A stretch of 64,000 nt of DNA from Aestuariibaculum sp. M13 (GCF_024723255.1 NZ_JANIAC010000001.1:1379548-1443547), one strand, 5' to 3'; positions 26,170-35,741 are shown, counted from the stretch's first letter. The notes: generated from the letters alone by a model not told the origin. Numbers and translations are program-made.

Positions 26170-29100
26170 TGCTTTGCTTAAAATAAACTTGAACTTTCTT
26201 TTTATAATCCGGCTGCAAAGGTAGTGTTTGTTTATTCAATATTTCAGTAGTATTAAAATATTGCTTTGCATTTGGTAATTGATTGTTAGAGGTATTTTTA
26301 AATGTGTTATTATTTGTTACAGATTCACGCTTGTTATCCTCTCCTTGCTGAAAGGTAGCATTCTCCAACTTTAATAATTGATGTTTCAAATTCATCATCT
26401 TTTGAAGCGTTTGATTTGTGAATCCCTTGTTTAATAAATCCATTTCTATTTGCTCCATAGAACGTATCAAACGATCAGAATTGGTATTGCTCCCCTCTTT
26501 GGCTATACGCTCCTCAAGCGCATTTCTAAGCTCTTGTTGGCGCTGATAAATTTCATACAATAATCCGTTAAGCTCCTCAGAATTCCCCTCTCCATTTTCA
26601 TTCATTTCCCCTTCTTCACCTGACTTACCTTCTTTACCTTCCTGACCTTCATTGTCTCCTTGACTTTTCTTCTCCTCTCCTTGTCCTTCTTGATCTTTTG
26701 GTTGACCTTCTTCACTTTGTTTCATCCCCTCTTGCATCATTTCATTTAACTGCTCCTGACTCATAATAATATTAGGCAACTGCATATCTCCTTGACCACT
26801 TGAACTTTGCGACATATTCAACTGCTCTTCCATATTGTCAAGAACAGAACTTAAAAAATTGGCTAAATTATTCGCGGCGGTAACTGTGAACTGCTGATTA
26901 GAAATACCCTGATAAACCTGCCCCTCAGCAAAATAATCTAGAGCTTTATCAACGTTATAATATACTTCCGTAATCTCCTTATTTACCTGCTCAGATAACT
27001 TAGGTTGACGTAACGACAAAGCGAATAAGCTATCATCGATATGCTCAAAATGCTCTCTTAAATTGTTTTGATTCTTTAAATACCCAGCATACTTACTATG
27101 TCCTTCCTCTATACCTTTGAACTGATTCATTAACGCTTCTTCATCAAATGAAAACAACACCAAATTATCCAAAATCTGACGTAACATATCAACGTCTTCC
27201 TGCATTTGTTCACCCCCACCGGCTTGCATTGAAGACTGCATTTGCTCACTCATTTTTTTCATTTTCTCAGCAGCCTTTTTTTGACTCTTTTGAGCGTTCT
27301 GAATGTTTTCATTTTGTTCTGAATCGTTCGACTGCTGATCAGAATTTTGCTGATCCTGATTTTGATCTAAAGACTTGGAAGCATTTTGCTGTTCCTTCTT
27401 AATTTCATTTTCCTCAAGTTTATCCTGCGGCACATCAATAGGCTTTTTTAAACCTTTACTTTCCTTTTGTAAATTTTCTAATTCTTCCGTGAATTTTTGA
27501 AATTCCTTATTAAGAGCATCCTGATTTTCCTTTGTATTTTCTTCACGTTCTTGTTTAGAAAGATCATCTTGCTTAATGGCCATTTGCATTAAATCATCTT
27601 TCAACTTATCAAGCTTTTGTTGCACATAAAAACGTTTAGTCAATTCAAGCAACTGCTCTAAACTTCGTTTCTTATTTTTGTTTTGTTTCGCTAAATCTTC
27701 AAGACGATTTGCCAATTGCTCTTTGGTAATTTTGTCTTTAAATTTCTCTAATTCTTCAAGCAATTCTTCATCCTGTTTTAACTTCTCTTCATTTTCATCA
27801 AGACGTTTTTTTAAATCTTCTTTAAACGGGTCATCCTTTTTATCCTGAGGAAAATTTTCAATATTATCTTTCAATTTTTTATTGAAATTTTTCATCAATT
27901 CATCCTGTTGTTTTTGACGTTCCAGAAAAGACTCCAATTTCTTTTTATCATTAAAATTTAAAGTCTCCTTTTCTTTTTGAGTATTCGATAATTGCTCCAG
28001 TTGCTTTTCCTGTTCATCAAAATTCTTTAAAGATTTATTTAAATCTTTAATGGTTTCCTTCTGTTCCTGAAGATTTTTTTGTTTTTCCTCCTCAACAGTA
28101 CGCTTTCTATAACTAAACGTATTGGATTTAACAGCTTTATAATGGTTAACTACATCATTATCAAACACTTGAAAAAACAACTCATAAGCTACACCATCCT
28201 GAATATCAACATTATACGGAAACGATGTAATAAATTCATCATAATTTGAATTAGAAACATTCATTTCTAAAGTTTTCAAATTTGAAGCATCATCAGCCGG
28301 ATAATAAACCATTTGCAATTTGCTAAATCCGTAATCATCGCTAACCTGACCATAAAAATATAAGGTTTGTAAATCCAAACTATCTGTTTGCATTTTCACA
28401 TTCAACTCAGGATAGGCATCCTTGATAACATCAATATTAAAACCTAAATTTTCATAGTTTGATAAATGAGTATTACTAGTACTTAAACTATAACCAAAAT
28501 CATTAAAAACCTGCTTAGAAGTTTCAAATTCACCATCAGCATTTTCGGAAAACAAAATGGTATCTTTAGAATACAAATGAACCTGTGAGGTTGATTTCGC
28601 TTTCAATTTCCAGCTTACTTTGGTCCCTTCAGGCACAACGGCATTTCCTGTACTTCTTAAAATTTCATCCTCTTTATTAGTATACACCGGATAATCTAAA
28701 ACCATCTGAAAATCTAATAAGGAAGGCACCTCAATAAGCTTCAATAGGTAAGGTTTAGATTCAACATTATTAGCTTGTAATTGAAACGAAATTTGTTCTT
28801 TCGGTTTAGTAAAAACATATTCAAACTCCCCCACTCCAGTTTGCTGCAAATAATAGGTTTCATCATTGTAAGTGATTTGAACATTCTCTGGTATGACACT
28901 ACCTGATGTTCTAACAAGCAATTTAAAATCCTTATCTTCTAAAGCATTTAAATCTTCATTGATTACAAAAAACTGAAATGGCGCAGGTGGTTCATAAGCA
29001 GTTTTATAATGCACCACTCGTTTGTAGCTATCACTAAACCAATTAAAATTTCCAGTAAAGAAAACAGCCAATAAAATTAAAACAGGAATAGCCGCGTACT

Positions 29101-29560
29101 TTAAATACTTAATATTAGCCTTAAAATTAATAGCTAACTTAAAAGGTATTGGTGAAAGCTCAACTGACTTCTGTTCTATACTTGCTAAGAGTAAATCACT
29201 CTTATCGGAATTTTTATTTAGCTGAAGTACGTTTAACAACTTATCGTTAACTTCCGGAAAATGTTTTCCTATAATTCTTGATGCTTGCTCATAGTTTATA
29301 CCTTTTTGAAGTTTTACCAGCTTCGACAAAGGCCAGACAATAAACTTAATCAACAAACCTATCTCAACAAATACAAACAACCAGAACAAAATAGTTCGTG
29401 CCGTGGTGTTAAGCCATAACATATATTCCACCAATAAAGTTCCTAAAAAATAGAGCAATCCAATGGCAAAAAACAAGATGGCGCCTTTTAGTAATTCGTT
29501 ATAATAATAACGTTTTATAAACCCTTCAAGCTTTAATTGTATGTTGTAAAAATTCGTCAC
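26162..29560 (-). CDS. DUF4175 family large membrane protein
   Basis: The 1132-residue protein has two membrane helices near residues 24-75, a third at about 152-172, then an Ig-like/beta region to about residue 480, followed by roughly 500 residues of highly charged, Gln-, Lys- and Glu-rich coiled coil and low-complexity sequence (SGQGD, EGQPKDQEGQGEEK, GKEGKSGEEGEMNENGEG). This is the architecture of DUF4175 in Bacteroidota. The function is unknown; most of it must lie outside the inner membrane. It is divergent from gltX and overlaps ybeY. Confidence 0.82.
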   Translation of the reverse strand: MTNFYNIQLKLEGFIKRYYYNELLKGAILFFAIGLLYFLGTLLVEYMLWLNTTARTILFWLFVFVEIGLLIKFIVWPLSKLVKLQKGINYEQASRIIGKHFPEVNDKLLNVLQLNKNSDKSDLLLASIEQKSVELSPIPFKLAINFKANIKYLKYAAIPVLILLAVFFTGNFNWFSDSYKRVVHYKTAYEPPAPFQFFVINEDLNALEDKDFKLLVRTSGSVIPENVQITYNDETYYLQQTGVGEFEYVFTKPKEQISFQLQANNVESKPYLLKLIEVPSLLDFQMVLDYPVYTNKEDEILRSTGNAVVPEGTKVSWKLKAKSTSQVHLYSKDTILFSENADGEFETSKQVFNDFGYSLSTSNTHLSNYENLGFNIDVIKDAYPELNVKMQTDSLDLQTLYFYGQVSDDYGFSKLQMVYYPADDASNLKTLEMNVSNSNYDEFITSFPYNVDIQDGVAYELFFQVFDNDVVNHYKAVKSNTFSYRKRTVEEEKQKNLQEQKETIKDLNKSLKNFDEQEKQLEQLSNTQKEKETLNFNDKKKLESFLERQKQQDELMKNFNKKLKDNIENFPQDKKDDPFKEDLKKRLDENEEKLKQDEELLEELEKFKDKITKEQLANRLEDLAKQNKNKKRSLEQLLELTKRFYVQQKLDKLKDDLMQMAIKQDDLSKQEREENTKENQDALNKEFQKFTEELENLQKESKGLKKPIDVPQDKLEENEIKKEQQNASKSLDQNQDQQNSDQQSNDSEQNENIQNAQKSQKKAAEKMKKMSEQMQSSMQAGGGEQMQEDVDMLRQILDNLVLFSFDEEALMNQFKGIEEGHSKYAGYLKNQNNLREHFEHIDDSLFALSLRQPKLSEQVNKEITEVYYNVDKALDYFAEGQVYQGISNQQFTVTAANNLANFLSSVLDNMEEQLNMSQSSSGQGDMQLPNIIMSQEQLNEMMQEGMKQSEEGQPKDQEGQGEEKKSQGDNEGQEGKEGKSGEEGEMNENGEGNSEELNGLLYEIYQRQQELRNALEERIAKEGSNTNSDRLIRSMEQIEMDLLNKGFTNQTLQKMMNLKHQLLKLENATFQQGEDNKRESVTNNNTFKNTSNNQLPNAKQYFNTTEILNKQTLPLQPDYKKKVQVYFKQSND

Positions 29561-29630
29561 AGTTATTGGCTTTATAACCTATAAATCTACAATTTTATTT
29601 TTTAGAGTGTCTATAATAATGTGTTAATTG

Positions 29631-29638
29631 TATCTTTG
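29631..29638 (+). promoter_or_regulatory. -7 promoter element (TATCTTTG) of gltX
   Basis: An exact TAnnTTTG match 17 bases before the gltX ATG, giving a leader of about ten bases. The -33 region has no good TTG. Confidence 0.5.
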
Positions 29639-29655
29639 CAGCAAATTTTTCAAAC

Positions 29656-31167
29656 ATGACTAAAGATGTTCGTGTGCGTTTTGCACCAAGCCCAACCGGA
29701 CCACTTCATATAGGGGGTGTTCGTACTGCTTTATTTAATTATTTATTTGCCAAAAAACACAACGGTACTTTCATTTTAAGAATTGAAGATACAGACCAAA
29801 ACCGTTATGTCGAAGGCGCAGAAAAATACATTATAGATGCTTTAAACTGGTGTGGAATCCCATTTGATGAAGGCGTAGATAAAAATGAAAAATTTGGACC
29901 TTACAGACAAAGTGAGCGCAAGCATTTATACAAAGCATATGCCGAAGAATTAATCGCTAAAGACAAAGCTTATTATGCTTTTGATACTGCCGAAGCTTTA
30001 GACGCACACAGAAAAGACCATGAAGAAAAAGGAAAAACCTTTATCTACAACTGGCATAACCGATTAAAATTAAGCAATTCTTTATCGCTTAGCGCGGAAG
30101 ACGTTCAGGCAAAATTAGATGCTGGTGAGGATTACGTTATCCGTTTTAAAAGTCCGCAGGATGAAACCCTTCATTTAAAAGATATTATCCGTGGTGATAT
30201 TAAAATTGACACCAACATTTTAGACGATAAAGTATTATTTAAAAGTGATGGTATGCCTACCTACCACTTGGCAAATATTGTAGACGACCATTTAATGGAA
30301 ATCACTCACGTTATTCGTGGTGAAGAATGGTTACCAAGTTTAGCCTTACACTATCAATTATACGAAGCTTTCGGATGGGATGCTCCAGAATTTGCGCACT
30401 TACCTTTAATTTTAAAACCAACAGGAAAAGGAAAATTAAGCAAGCGTGACGGTGATAAATTAGGGTTCCCGGTTTTTCCATTACAATGGACAGATCCTAA
30501 AACCAATGAAGTTTCAAGAGGATATAAAGAAGATGGTTATTTTGCTGAATCTGTAGTAAACTTTTTAGCATTCTTAGGATGGAATCCTGGTACAGAGCAG
30601 GAAATTTTCAGCCTTGAAGAATTAACTGAAGCTTTCGACTTGGCAAGAGTAAATAAAGCAGGAGCACGTTTCGACCCAGATAAAATTAAATGGTTTAACC
30701 ACCATTATATGCAAGAGCAATATAATGATGAGTTAGCTGAAGCTTTTAAAGCACAGCGTACAGAATTAGCCGATATGGATGTGAACTACATTTCCATGGT
30801 TATTGGCTTAGTTAAAGAACGTGCGACGTTTGTAAGCGACTTTTGGGACTTAAGTCACTATTTCTTTACTGCACCAACCGAATATGATGAAAAAGCTTCT
30901 AAAAAGGCTTTTAAGGATGGTACAAAAGACATTTTAACACAAGTAATATCAATTATTGAAGCTAACGAAGATTTTACAGCAGAAACGCTTCAAAACGAAA
31001 TTAAAGGTTGGATTACTTCTAACCAGATTGGTTTTGGTCAAGTCATGATGCCTTTACGTTTAGCCTTAGTTGGTGCTTTACAAGGTCCTGATGTTTTCGA
31101 TATTATTTACATGATTGGAAAAGCGGAAACCATCAAACGTATTCAAAACGTTATAGCAACATTATAG
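29656..31167 (+). CDS. gltX: glutamyl-tRNA synthetase
   Basis: The 503-residue class I synthetase charges tRNA-Glu. It has the HIGH-type motif PSPTGPLHIGGVRTALF at the N terminus, RIEDTDQNRYVEGAE, and the KMSKS-type motif KLSKRDGDK. Length fits bacterial GltX. A separate glnS is present at 37976-39991, so this enzyme is expected to be discriminating for tRNA-Glu rather than to mischarge tRNA-Gln. It is monocistronic, with its own -7 element and terminator. Confidence 0.97.
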   Translation: MTKDVRVRFAPSPTGPLHIGGVRTALFNYLFAKKHNGTFILRIEDTDQNRYVEGAEKYIIDALNWCGIPFDEGVDKNEKFGPYRQSERKHLYKAYAEELIAKDKAYYAFDTAEALDAHRKDHEEKGKTFIYNWHNRLKLSNSLSLSAEDVQAKLDAGEDYVIRFKSPQDETLHLKDIIRGDIKIDTNILDDKVLFKSDGMPTYHLANIVDDHLMEITHVIRGEEWLPSLALHYQLYEAFGWDAPEFAHLPLILKPTGKGKLSKRDGDKLGFPVFPLQWTDPKTNEVSRGYKEDGYFAESVVNFLAFLGWNPGTEQEIFSLEELTEAFDLARVNKAGARFDPDKIKWFNHHYMQEQYNDELAEAFKAQRTELADMDVNYISMVIGLVKERATFVSDFWDLSHYFFTAPTEYDEKASKKAFKDGTKDILTQVISIIEANEDFTAETLQNEIKGWITSNQIGFGQVMMPLRLALVGALQGPDVFDIIYMIGKAETIKRIQNVIATL

Positions 31168-31187
31168 TAACAAATGTTCTTAAAAAT

Positions 31188-31220
31188 AAAAAAGCCATCC
31201 TCATTTGAAGATGGCTTTTT
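31188..31220. terminator. intrinsic terminator between gltX and the outer-membrane protein gene
   Basis: GCCATC pairs with GATGGC, flanked by an A run on one side and a T run on the other, so it serves both converging genes. Confidence 0.88.
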
Positions 31221-31239
31221 CATTTGTATATCTAAACCT

Positions 31240-31923
31240 TTAAAAAGACACGTTCAGTCCTAAAACCAACATGGTTTGATTTCCTTTAAATGTTGACTTT
31301 CCTCCGGTTGTATCTAAATCTTTTGAATTTAATCTTTTTAAAATATTCGTAGCTCCATAAATATACTGCGCACGCAATTTAACATATTTGTACCCAGCGG
31401 TTATTCCTGCAACACCATTGAGATTGAAATTTGAAATACTACCTATTTCAGAAGCTTGTATATTGTTATAATTGTTAATGTAATAACTTTCATAAGCCTT
31501 ATCCTTCATTTCCAAATCACTATTATATTGAAACATAGGTCCTAAATCAATAGTTACATCGGGAGTTCCTAATTTTATATGACCTAACAAAGCAATTTGA
31601 GCAGCAAACATTTTATAATCTACAAACGCATCCTCAGGTGTTCCCTGAAGTTCACGTGCAGAAATACCCAATTTACTTTCTGAAAGTTGCATACCAAAAC
31701 TAACATTGTACCAACGGTGTGGAATATCGACGGTTGCCCACATACCTCCTAATCCCCCCCATTCTTTACTGGTGGTAAAATTGTAGCTAGCAATGTCGAG
31801 CTGGGTCATTCCTCCAAAAATGGAAAACCCGTTTGTAATGCGATAATTTCGATGTTGAGAAAAACTAGTTGTAACAAAACATAGTACAAATGCTACTAAT
31901 AGAAAAGATTGTTTAAAATTCAT
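31240..31923 (-). CDS. outer-membrane beta-barrel protein, function unknown
   Basis: The 227-residue protein has a signal peptide (residues 1-22, ending TTSFSQ), then alternating hydrophobic/polar strands, and ends in an aromatic residue (LVLGLNVSF), as expected of an eight- to ten-strand barrel. I recognise no specific family; a PorT-like small barrel is possible. It has its own TATATTTG -7 element and faces gltX across a shared terminator, so context says little. Confidence 0.65.
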   Translation of the reverse strand: MNFKQSFLLVAFVLCFVTTSFSQHRNYRITNGFSIFGGMTQLDIASYNFTTSKEWGGLGGMWATVDIPHRWYNVSFGMQLSESKLGISARELQGTPEDAFVDYKMFAAQIALLGHIKLGTPDVTIDLGPMFQYNSDLEMKDKAYESYYINNYNNIQASEIGSISNFNLNGVAGITAGYKYVKLRAQYIYGATNILKRLNSKDLDTTGGKSTFKGNQTMLVLGLNVSF

Positions 31924-31941
31924 TGGTTAGTGGTTTGTAAC

Positions 31942-31949
31942 CAAATATA
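31942..31949 (-). promoter_or_regulatory. -7 promoter element (TATATTTG) of the outer-membrane protein gene
   Basis: An exact TAnnTTTG match on the minus strand, 18 bases before the ATG. Confidence 0.5.
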
Positions 31950-31999
31950 ACACATAATTTTAGTATCTTAATTTATTCTAACTCATTAAATAATACATT

Positions 32000-32920
32000 A
32001 TGTTATTCTCAATACCTGTTTTTCTATTCTTAGGACTTGTTATCCTATTTTTTTCGTTCTTTACTGTTAAACAACAAACAGCTGCTATTATAGAGCGTTT
32101 TGGTAAATTTCAAAGTATTCGTCATTCCGGGTTACAATTGAAGATCCCGTTAATCGATACGGTTTCAGGACGCTTAAGTTTAAAAATTCAACAGCTGGAT
32201 GTTTTGGTAGAAACTAAAACCTTAGACGACGTATTTGTTCGTTTAAAAATATCTGTACAATACAAAGTCATAAAGGATAAAGTTTACGATGCGTTCTATA
32301 AGCTCGATTATCCGCACGATCAAATAACCAGTTATGTTTTTGACGTGGTACGTGCCGAAGTACCTAAAATGAAATTGGATGATGTATTCGTAAAAAAAGA
32401 TGACATCGCCTTGGCTGTAAAAGCTGAATTAAACGATGCCATGCTTGATTACGGTTTTGATATTATTAAAACCTTGGTTACGGATATCGATCCGGATCCA
32501 CAAGTTAAAGCAGCTATGAACCGTATTAATGCTGCAGAACGTGAAAAAACAGCTGCTCAATATGAAGGTGATGCACAACGTATTTTAATTGTTGAAAAAG
32601 CAAAAGCAGAAGCTGAAAGTAAGCGTTTACAAGGACAAGGTATTGCCGATCAGCGTCGTGAAATTGCACGTGGTTTAGAAGAATCGGTTGATGTTTTAAA
32701 CCGAGTAGGCATCAACAGTCAGGAAGCTTCAGCTTTAATTGTAGTAACACAGCATTACGATACCTTGCAAGCCATAGGAGGTGAAACCAATAGCAACTTA
32801 ATTCTGCTACCAAATTCACCACAAGCAGGTAGCAATATGCTTAATGATATGGTGGCAAGCTTTACGGCAAGCAATCAAATTGGTGAAGCTATGAAAGAAA
32901 ACAAGAAGAAAAATTCATAA
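32000..32920 (+). CDS. SPFH/band-7 domain protein, stomatin/HIR-like
   Basis: The 306-residue protein has an N-terminal membrane helix (residues 4-23) and then a SPFH domain with VKQQTAAIIERFGKF, TLDDVFVRLKISVQYKV and RAEVPKMKLDDVF, followed by an Ala/Glu/Lys-rich coiled coil (AAEREKTAAQYEGDAQRIL). This is close to the plant hypersensitive-induced-reaction type of SPFH protein. Such proteins make large ring oligomers that organise membrane domains. No NfeD partner is adjacent. It ends at a strong bidirectional terminator. Confidence 0.88.
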   Translation: MLFSIPVFLFLGLVILFFSFFTVKQQTAAIIERFGKFQSIRHSGLQLKIPLIDTVSGRLSLKIQQLDVLVETKTLDDVFVRLKISVQYKVIKDKVYDAFYKLDYPHDQITSYVFDVVRAEVPKMKLDDVFVKKDDIALAVKAELNDAMLDYGFDIIKTLVTDIDPDPQVKAAMNRINAAEREKTAAQYEGDAQRILIVEKAKAEAESKRLQGQGIADQRREIARGLEESVDVLNRVGINSQEASALIVVTQHYDTLQAIGGETNSNLILLPNSPQAGSNMLNDMVASFTASNQIGEAMKENKKKNS

Positions 32921-32941
32921 TACAACAAGAGTATCTAAAAC

Positions 32942-32975
32942 AAAAAAGCATTTCAAAATTTGAAATGCTTTTTTT
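32942..32975. terminator. bidirectional intrinsic terminator after the SPFH gene
   Basis: GCATTTCAAA pairs with TTTGAAATGC, flanked by A6 and T7 runs; it serves the SPFH gene on one strand and the repeat-protein gene on the other. Confidence 0.9.
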
Positions 32976-33014
32976 ATCCTAATTAACTAAAAAATTATGA
33001 TGCTGTAATGCTCT

Positions 33015-33341
33015 CTATTCATTAACAGCAATCACACTAACCTCCTGAGTTTTTCCTGGCTTATAATTTTTATAAGCAGGCCCAGTTAAATTTGCCTTCT
33101 TATTTTCGAATACAACTTGGGTATAAGTTGCTTCTTCTGTATTTTTTCCTGGTTTATAATTTTTATAAGCCGGACCGGTTAAATTCGCCTTGTTGTCTGA
33201 AGTATAAACCTGTTTCACTTCTGTTTTGTTCTTACCGTGCTTATAATTTTTATATGCTGGTCCTTTTAAATCACTTCTATCTTGTGAAAATGCAGAAAAA
33301 GTAACAAATACAAATGCAAGTATGAAATATAGATTCTTCAT
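33015..33341 (-). CDS. small secreted protein with three GPAYKNYK repeats
   Basis: I recognise no characterised family. The 108-residue product has a signal peptide (1-19, ending TFSAFSQ) and three copies of a 14-residue unit, L(K/T)GPAYKNYK(H/P)GK, at residues 24-37, 53-66 and 84-97, joined by 15-17 variable residues. The mature protein is basic (pI high) and rich in Lys, Tyr and Asn. It has its own TAACTTTG -7 element (33367-33374), and a large inverted repeat lies upstream of that. It follows a two-component system and may be one of its targets; that is inference. Confidence 0.75.
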   Translation of the reverse strand: MKNLYFILAFVFVTFSAFSQDRSDLKGPAYKNYKHGKNKTEVKQVYTSDNKANLTGPAYKNYKPGKNTEEATYTQVVFENKKANLTGPAYKNYKPGKTQEVSVIAVNE

Positions 33342-33366
33342 GATATATAAATTTAAATGTTCTCTG

Positions 33367-33374
33367 CAAAGTTA
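33367..33374 (-). promoter_or_regulatory. -7 promoter element (TAACTTTG) of the repeat-protein gene
   Basis: An exact TAnnTTTG match on the minus strand 25 bases before the ATG. A perfect inverted repeat at 33418-33441 lies about 45-75 bases upstream, a position suited to an activator. Confidence 0.5.
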
Positions 33375-33417
33375 CAGGCAAACATCATGTATTACAGATA
33401 TGAGAAATCACGTAATT

Positions 33418-33441
33418 TATATCCGTATAAATACGGATATA
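33418..33441. promoter_or_regulatory. perfect inverted repeat, candidate response-regulator operator
   Basis: TATATCCGTAT and ATACGGATATA are perfect reverse complements separated by two A. The repeat lies between the response-regulator stop (33449) and the promoter of the repeat-protein gene. NarL/LuxR-type regulators bind such symmetrical sites. It could instead be the regulator gene's own hairpin terminator, but no T run follows it on the minus strand. Confidence 0.5.
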
Positions 33442-33448
33442 GAAGACT

Positions 33449-34081
33449 CTATATTAAATTTAACTGGGTCGCTTTTTTAATTAATTCGGCAGTATTTTTT
33501 ACCTCTAATTTCTTTAAAACATTGGCGCGATGCGTTTCTATGGTTCTGCTGCTTACAAAGAGTTGGGCTGCTATTTCTTTAGTGGTAAGACCTTCAGCTA
33601 TAAGTCCTAAAACTTCCTTTTCTTTTTTAGAAAGCACATTTTCACTCACATTCTGAACAGACATGAAATTGATCATCTTTTCTGTAATACTCGGACTAAA
33701 ATATTTGTTTCCCTGATTTACAATACGAATGACTTTAATCAATTCTTCCTGATCTGTATTCTTTAATAAATAGCCATAAGCACCACTTTTAGCACATTTG
33801 GCAATATAATTACCATCGTTGTGCATTGAGATGATTACAGGCTTTATTTTAGTGTTTAAACTCTTCATTTTTTTCAATACCTGAAAACCATCCATATTAG
33901 GCATGGTAATATCTAAAAGTACAATATCAATATCATCATACTCCTCAATAGTTTTCATAAACTCCTTACCATCGGCCACACTTTTTACAACGGTAACATC
34001 GTCGTATTTTTTTAATAACTCTGTTAAACCATTTCTGAATAATTCGTGGTCGTCTGCTATAATAAGTCTAATATTATTCAT
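33449..34081 (-). CDS. NarL/LuxR-family response regulator
   Basis: The 210-residue protein has a receiver domain (1-120) with IIADDHELFRNGL, the phosphorylated Asp57 in VLLDITMPNMDG, and a conserved Lys at YLLKNTD, then a LuxR-type helix-turn-helix (about 145-205) with LSKKEKEVLGLIAEGLTTKEIA and SSRTIETHRANVLKKL. It should bind DNA after phosphorylation by the kinase encoded just upstream, with which it overlaps by eight bases (ATGAATAA). The signal and targets are unknown; the inverted repeat right behind its stop is a candidate site. Confidence 0.95.
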   Translation of the reverse strand: MNNIRLIIADDHELFRNGLTELLKKYDDVTVVKSVADGKEFMKTIEEYDDIDIVLLDITMPNMDGFQVLKKMKSLNTKIKPVIISMHNDGNYIAKCAKSGAYGYLLKNTDQEELIKVIRIVNQGNKYFSPSITEKMINFMSVQNVSENVLSKKEKEVLGLIAEGLTTKEIAAQLFVSSRTIETHRANVLKKLEVKNTAELIKKATQLNLI

Positions 34082-35741
34082 TGTTTATAGGTAATTCTAT
34101 TTCAAAAGTTGTTCTACCTTCTTTGGAATTAATATCAATATCGCCTTGACAAATTTCTACCCGCTCCTTGATATTAATAATTCCGGAACCCAATTTAACC
34201 GTATTTAAATCGAAACCTTTTCCATTATCAAAATAAAAAAAGGAAATAAAATTTTCGAATTCAGATAAAGTTAATCGAATTTGTGATGCATTGCCATGCT
34301 TCAATGTGTTATTAATAAGTTCCTGTCCGATTCTAAAAAGATTGATAGCCTGATTTTTTGCGATTTTACTATTTTCAGGATTGGTTAAATCTTCAAATTC
34401 AATATCGATATCTGAGGATTGTTTTATACTTTCAACAAAATTAGATAAAGCCGCTCCTACTCCAAAATCGTCAATAGTAGAAGGCATTAAATCATTAGAC
34501 ATGGAGCGAATTTCAGAAATTGTGGCATCTAAAAGCTGCTTCATTTCTGTTCGTTTCCTTTTACTTTCAATACGATTTTCTATATAAAATTTTAACGAGG
34601 TTAACAAAGGGCCAATACCATCGTGAAGCTCGCGAGATAAACGTTGTCTTTCGTTTTCCAAGCCATCAACGAGCAAACGTTTTGTATTCATTCTGTTTCT
34701 ATTTTCATTGTTACGAAACTCAATAAGTTTATCACGCATTTTCAACAAACTTTTCCCTAACAAATCGTTATTACCTTTAGGAACATACTCTGTATTCAAA
34801 TTTAATTCACCCATTTCATTCGAGAATTTAACGGCACCCTGCAACGACTTTTTAAGGTTATCCAAGGCTTCGAACATATCATTAATTTCGGTTGAATTTT
34901 TACGGAATGTACTGGTTTGATTATAATCACCAGAAGCCATAATTTTAAGACTCTTCTGCATATTTATAATTGGCCTTGTAATAATTTTAGTCAGAAACAA
35001 TGATAATACAACAGCGATAAGCATAGTTATTAAAATTAACTCAAAGAGCCTAACCTTTAATTTTATTAATGGTGCATTAACCTCACTTGTGTCGATTTCC
35101 GAAAGAATAGCTAAATGAAGATTTGAAATTTTAATCGCACTAAAAAGGCTGTACACATCAACGTCACGATAATCTTTTATAACAGCTCTGCCTTCATTTC
35201 CTGCAAAAGCACTTATAACACCATTGGTTTCGACTTTAATTTTAGACGGTAACGAATCGGGATAAAAACGTGATGGCGAACGCATCTTTAAATCTTCTCC
35301 TACCAGATAAGATTCACCAGTATTTCCCATACCGGTACGCTCTAAAAGAATAGATTTTATTTTATTGTAATCAACAACTTTGAAAACCATCCTTCCTCCT
35401 TTATTCAAAATTAAGCCAATAGCCGTTTTTCCGGTTTCACTATATGCTGTTAAATCGTAAATACCAGATTTAAATTGTCTGTTTTTTGGAAGAATAACAT
35501 CAGAAGTATCGACTGAAACAAGGCTGTCATTATTTGCAAACTCAGTATTAAATTCAAGCCATTCGTCGTCTATTAATTTTTCAATCTGTACCTTTTTCAA
35601 GGTTTTTATAGAATTTAACTGAAGTAATATTCTATCGTCTAAAACTTTTGAAAACTGATAATAGAATGTCACCGACAGCACTAAAACCACGAGAAAAATT
35701 AAGCTATTCATAATAACCAATATCAGTGTTCTAATACTCAT
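34074..35741 (-). CDS. membrane sensor histidine kinase (HisKA_3 type)
   Basis: The 555-residue protein has a membrane helix at 8-29, an extracytoplasmic sensor of about 200 residues (30-230) that looks like a Cache domain, a second helix at 232-251, a HAMP linker (252-305), then the NarX-like kinase core with phospho-accepting His373 in ELHDGIGP, and an HATPase domain with NNTLKHGNAS and GSGIINIKERVE. It phosphorylates the adjacent response regulator. The ligand is unknown, and Cache domains often bind small molecules such as organic acids. It begins the two-gene operon. Confidence 0.93.
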   Translation of the reverse strand: MSIRTLILVIMNSLIFLVVLVLSVTFYYQFSKVLDDRILLQLNSIKTLKKVQIEKLIDDEWLEFNTEFANNDSLVSVDTSDVILPKNRQFKSGIYDLTAYSETGKTAIGLILNKGGRMVFKVVDYNKIKSILLERTGMGNTGESYLVGEDLKMRSPSRFYPDSLPSKIKVETNGVISAFAGNEGRAVIKDYRDVDVYSLFSAIKISNLHLAILSEIDTSEVNAPLIKLKVRLFELILITMLIAVVLSLFLTKIITRPIINMQKSLKIMASGDYNQTSTFRKNSTEINDMFEALDNLKKSLQGAVKFSNEMGELNLNTEYVPKGNNDLLGKSLLKMRDKLIEFRNNENRNRMNTKRLLVDGLENERQRLSRELHDGIGPLLTSLKFYIENRIESKRKRTEMKQLLDATISEIRSMSNDLMPSTIDDFGVGAALSNFVESIKQSSDIDIEFEDLTNPENSKIAKNQAINLFRIGQELINNTLKHGNASQIRLTLSEFENFISFFYFDNGKGFDLNTVKLGSGIINIKERVEICQGDIDINSKEGRTTFEIELPINNE

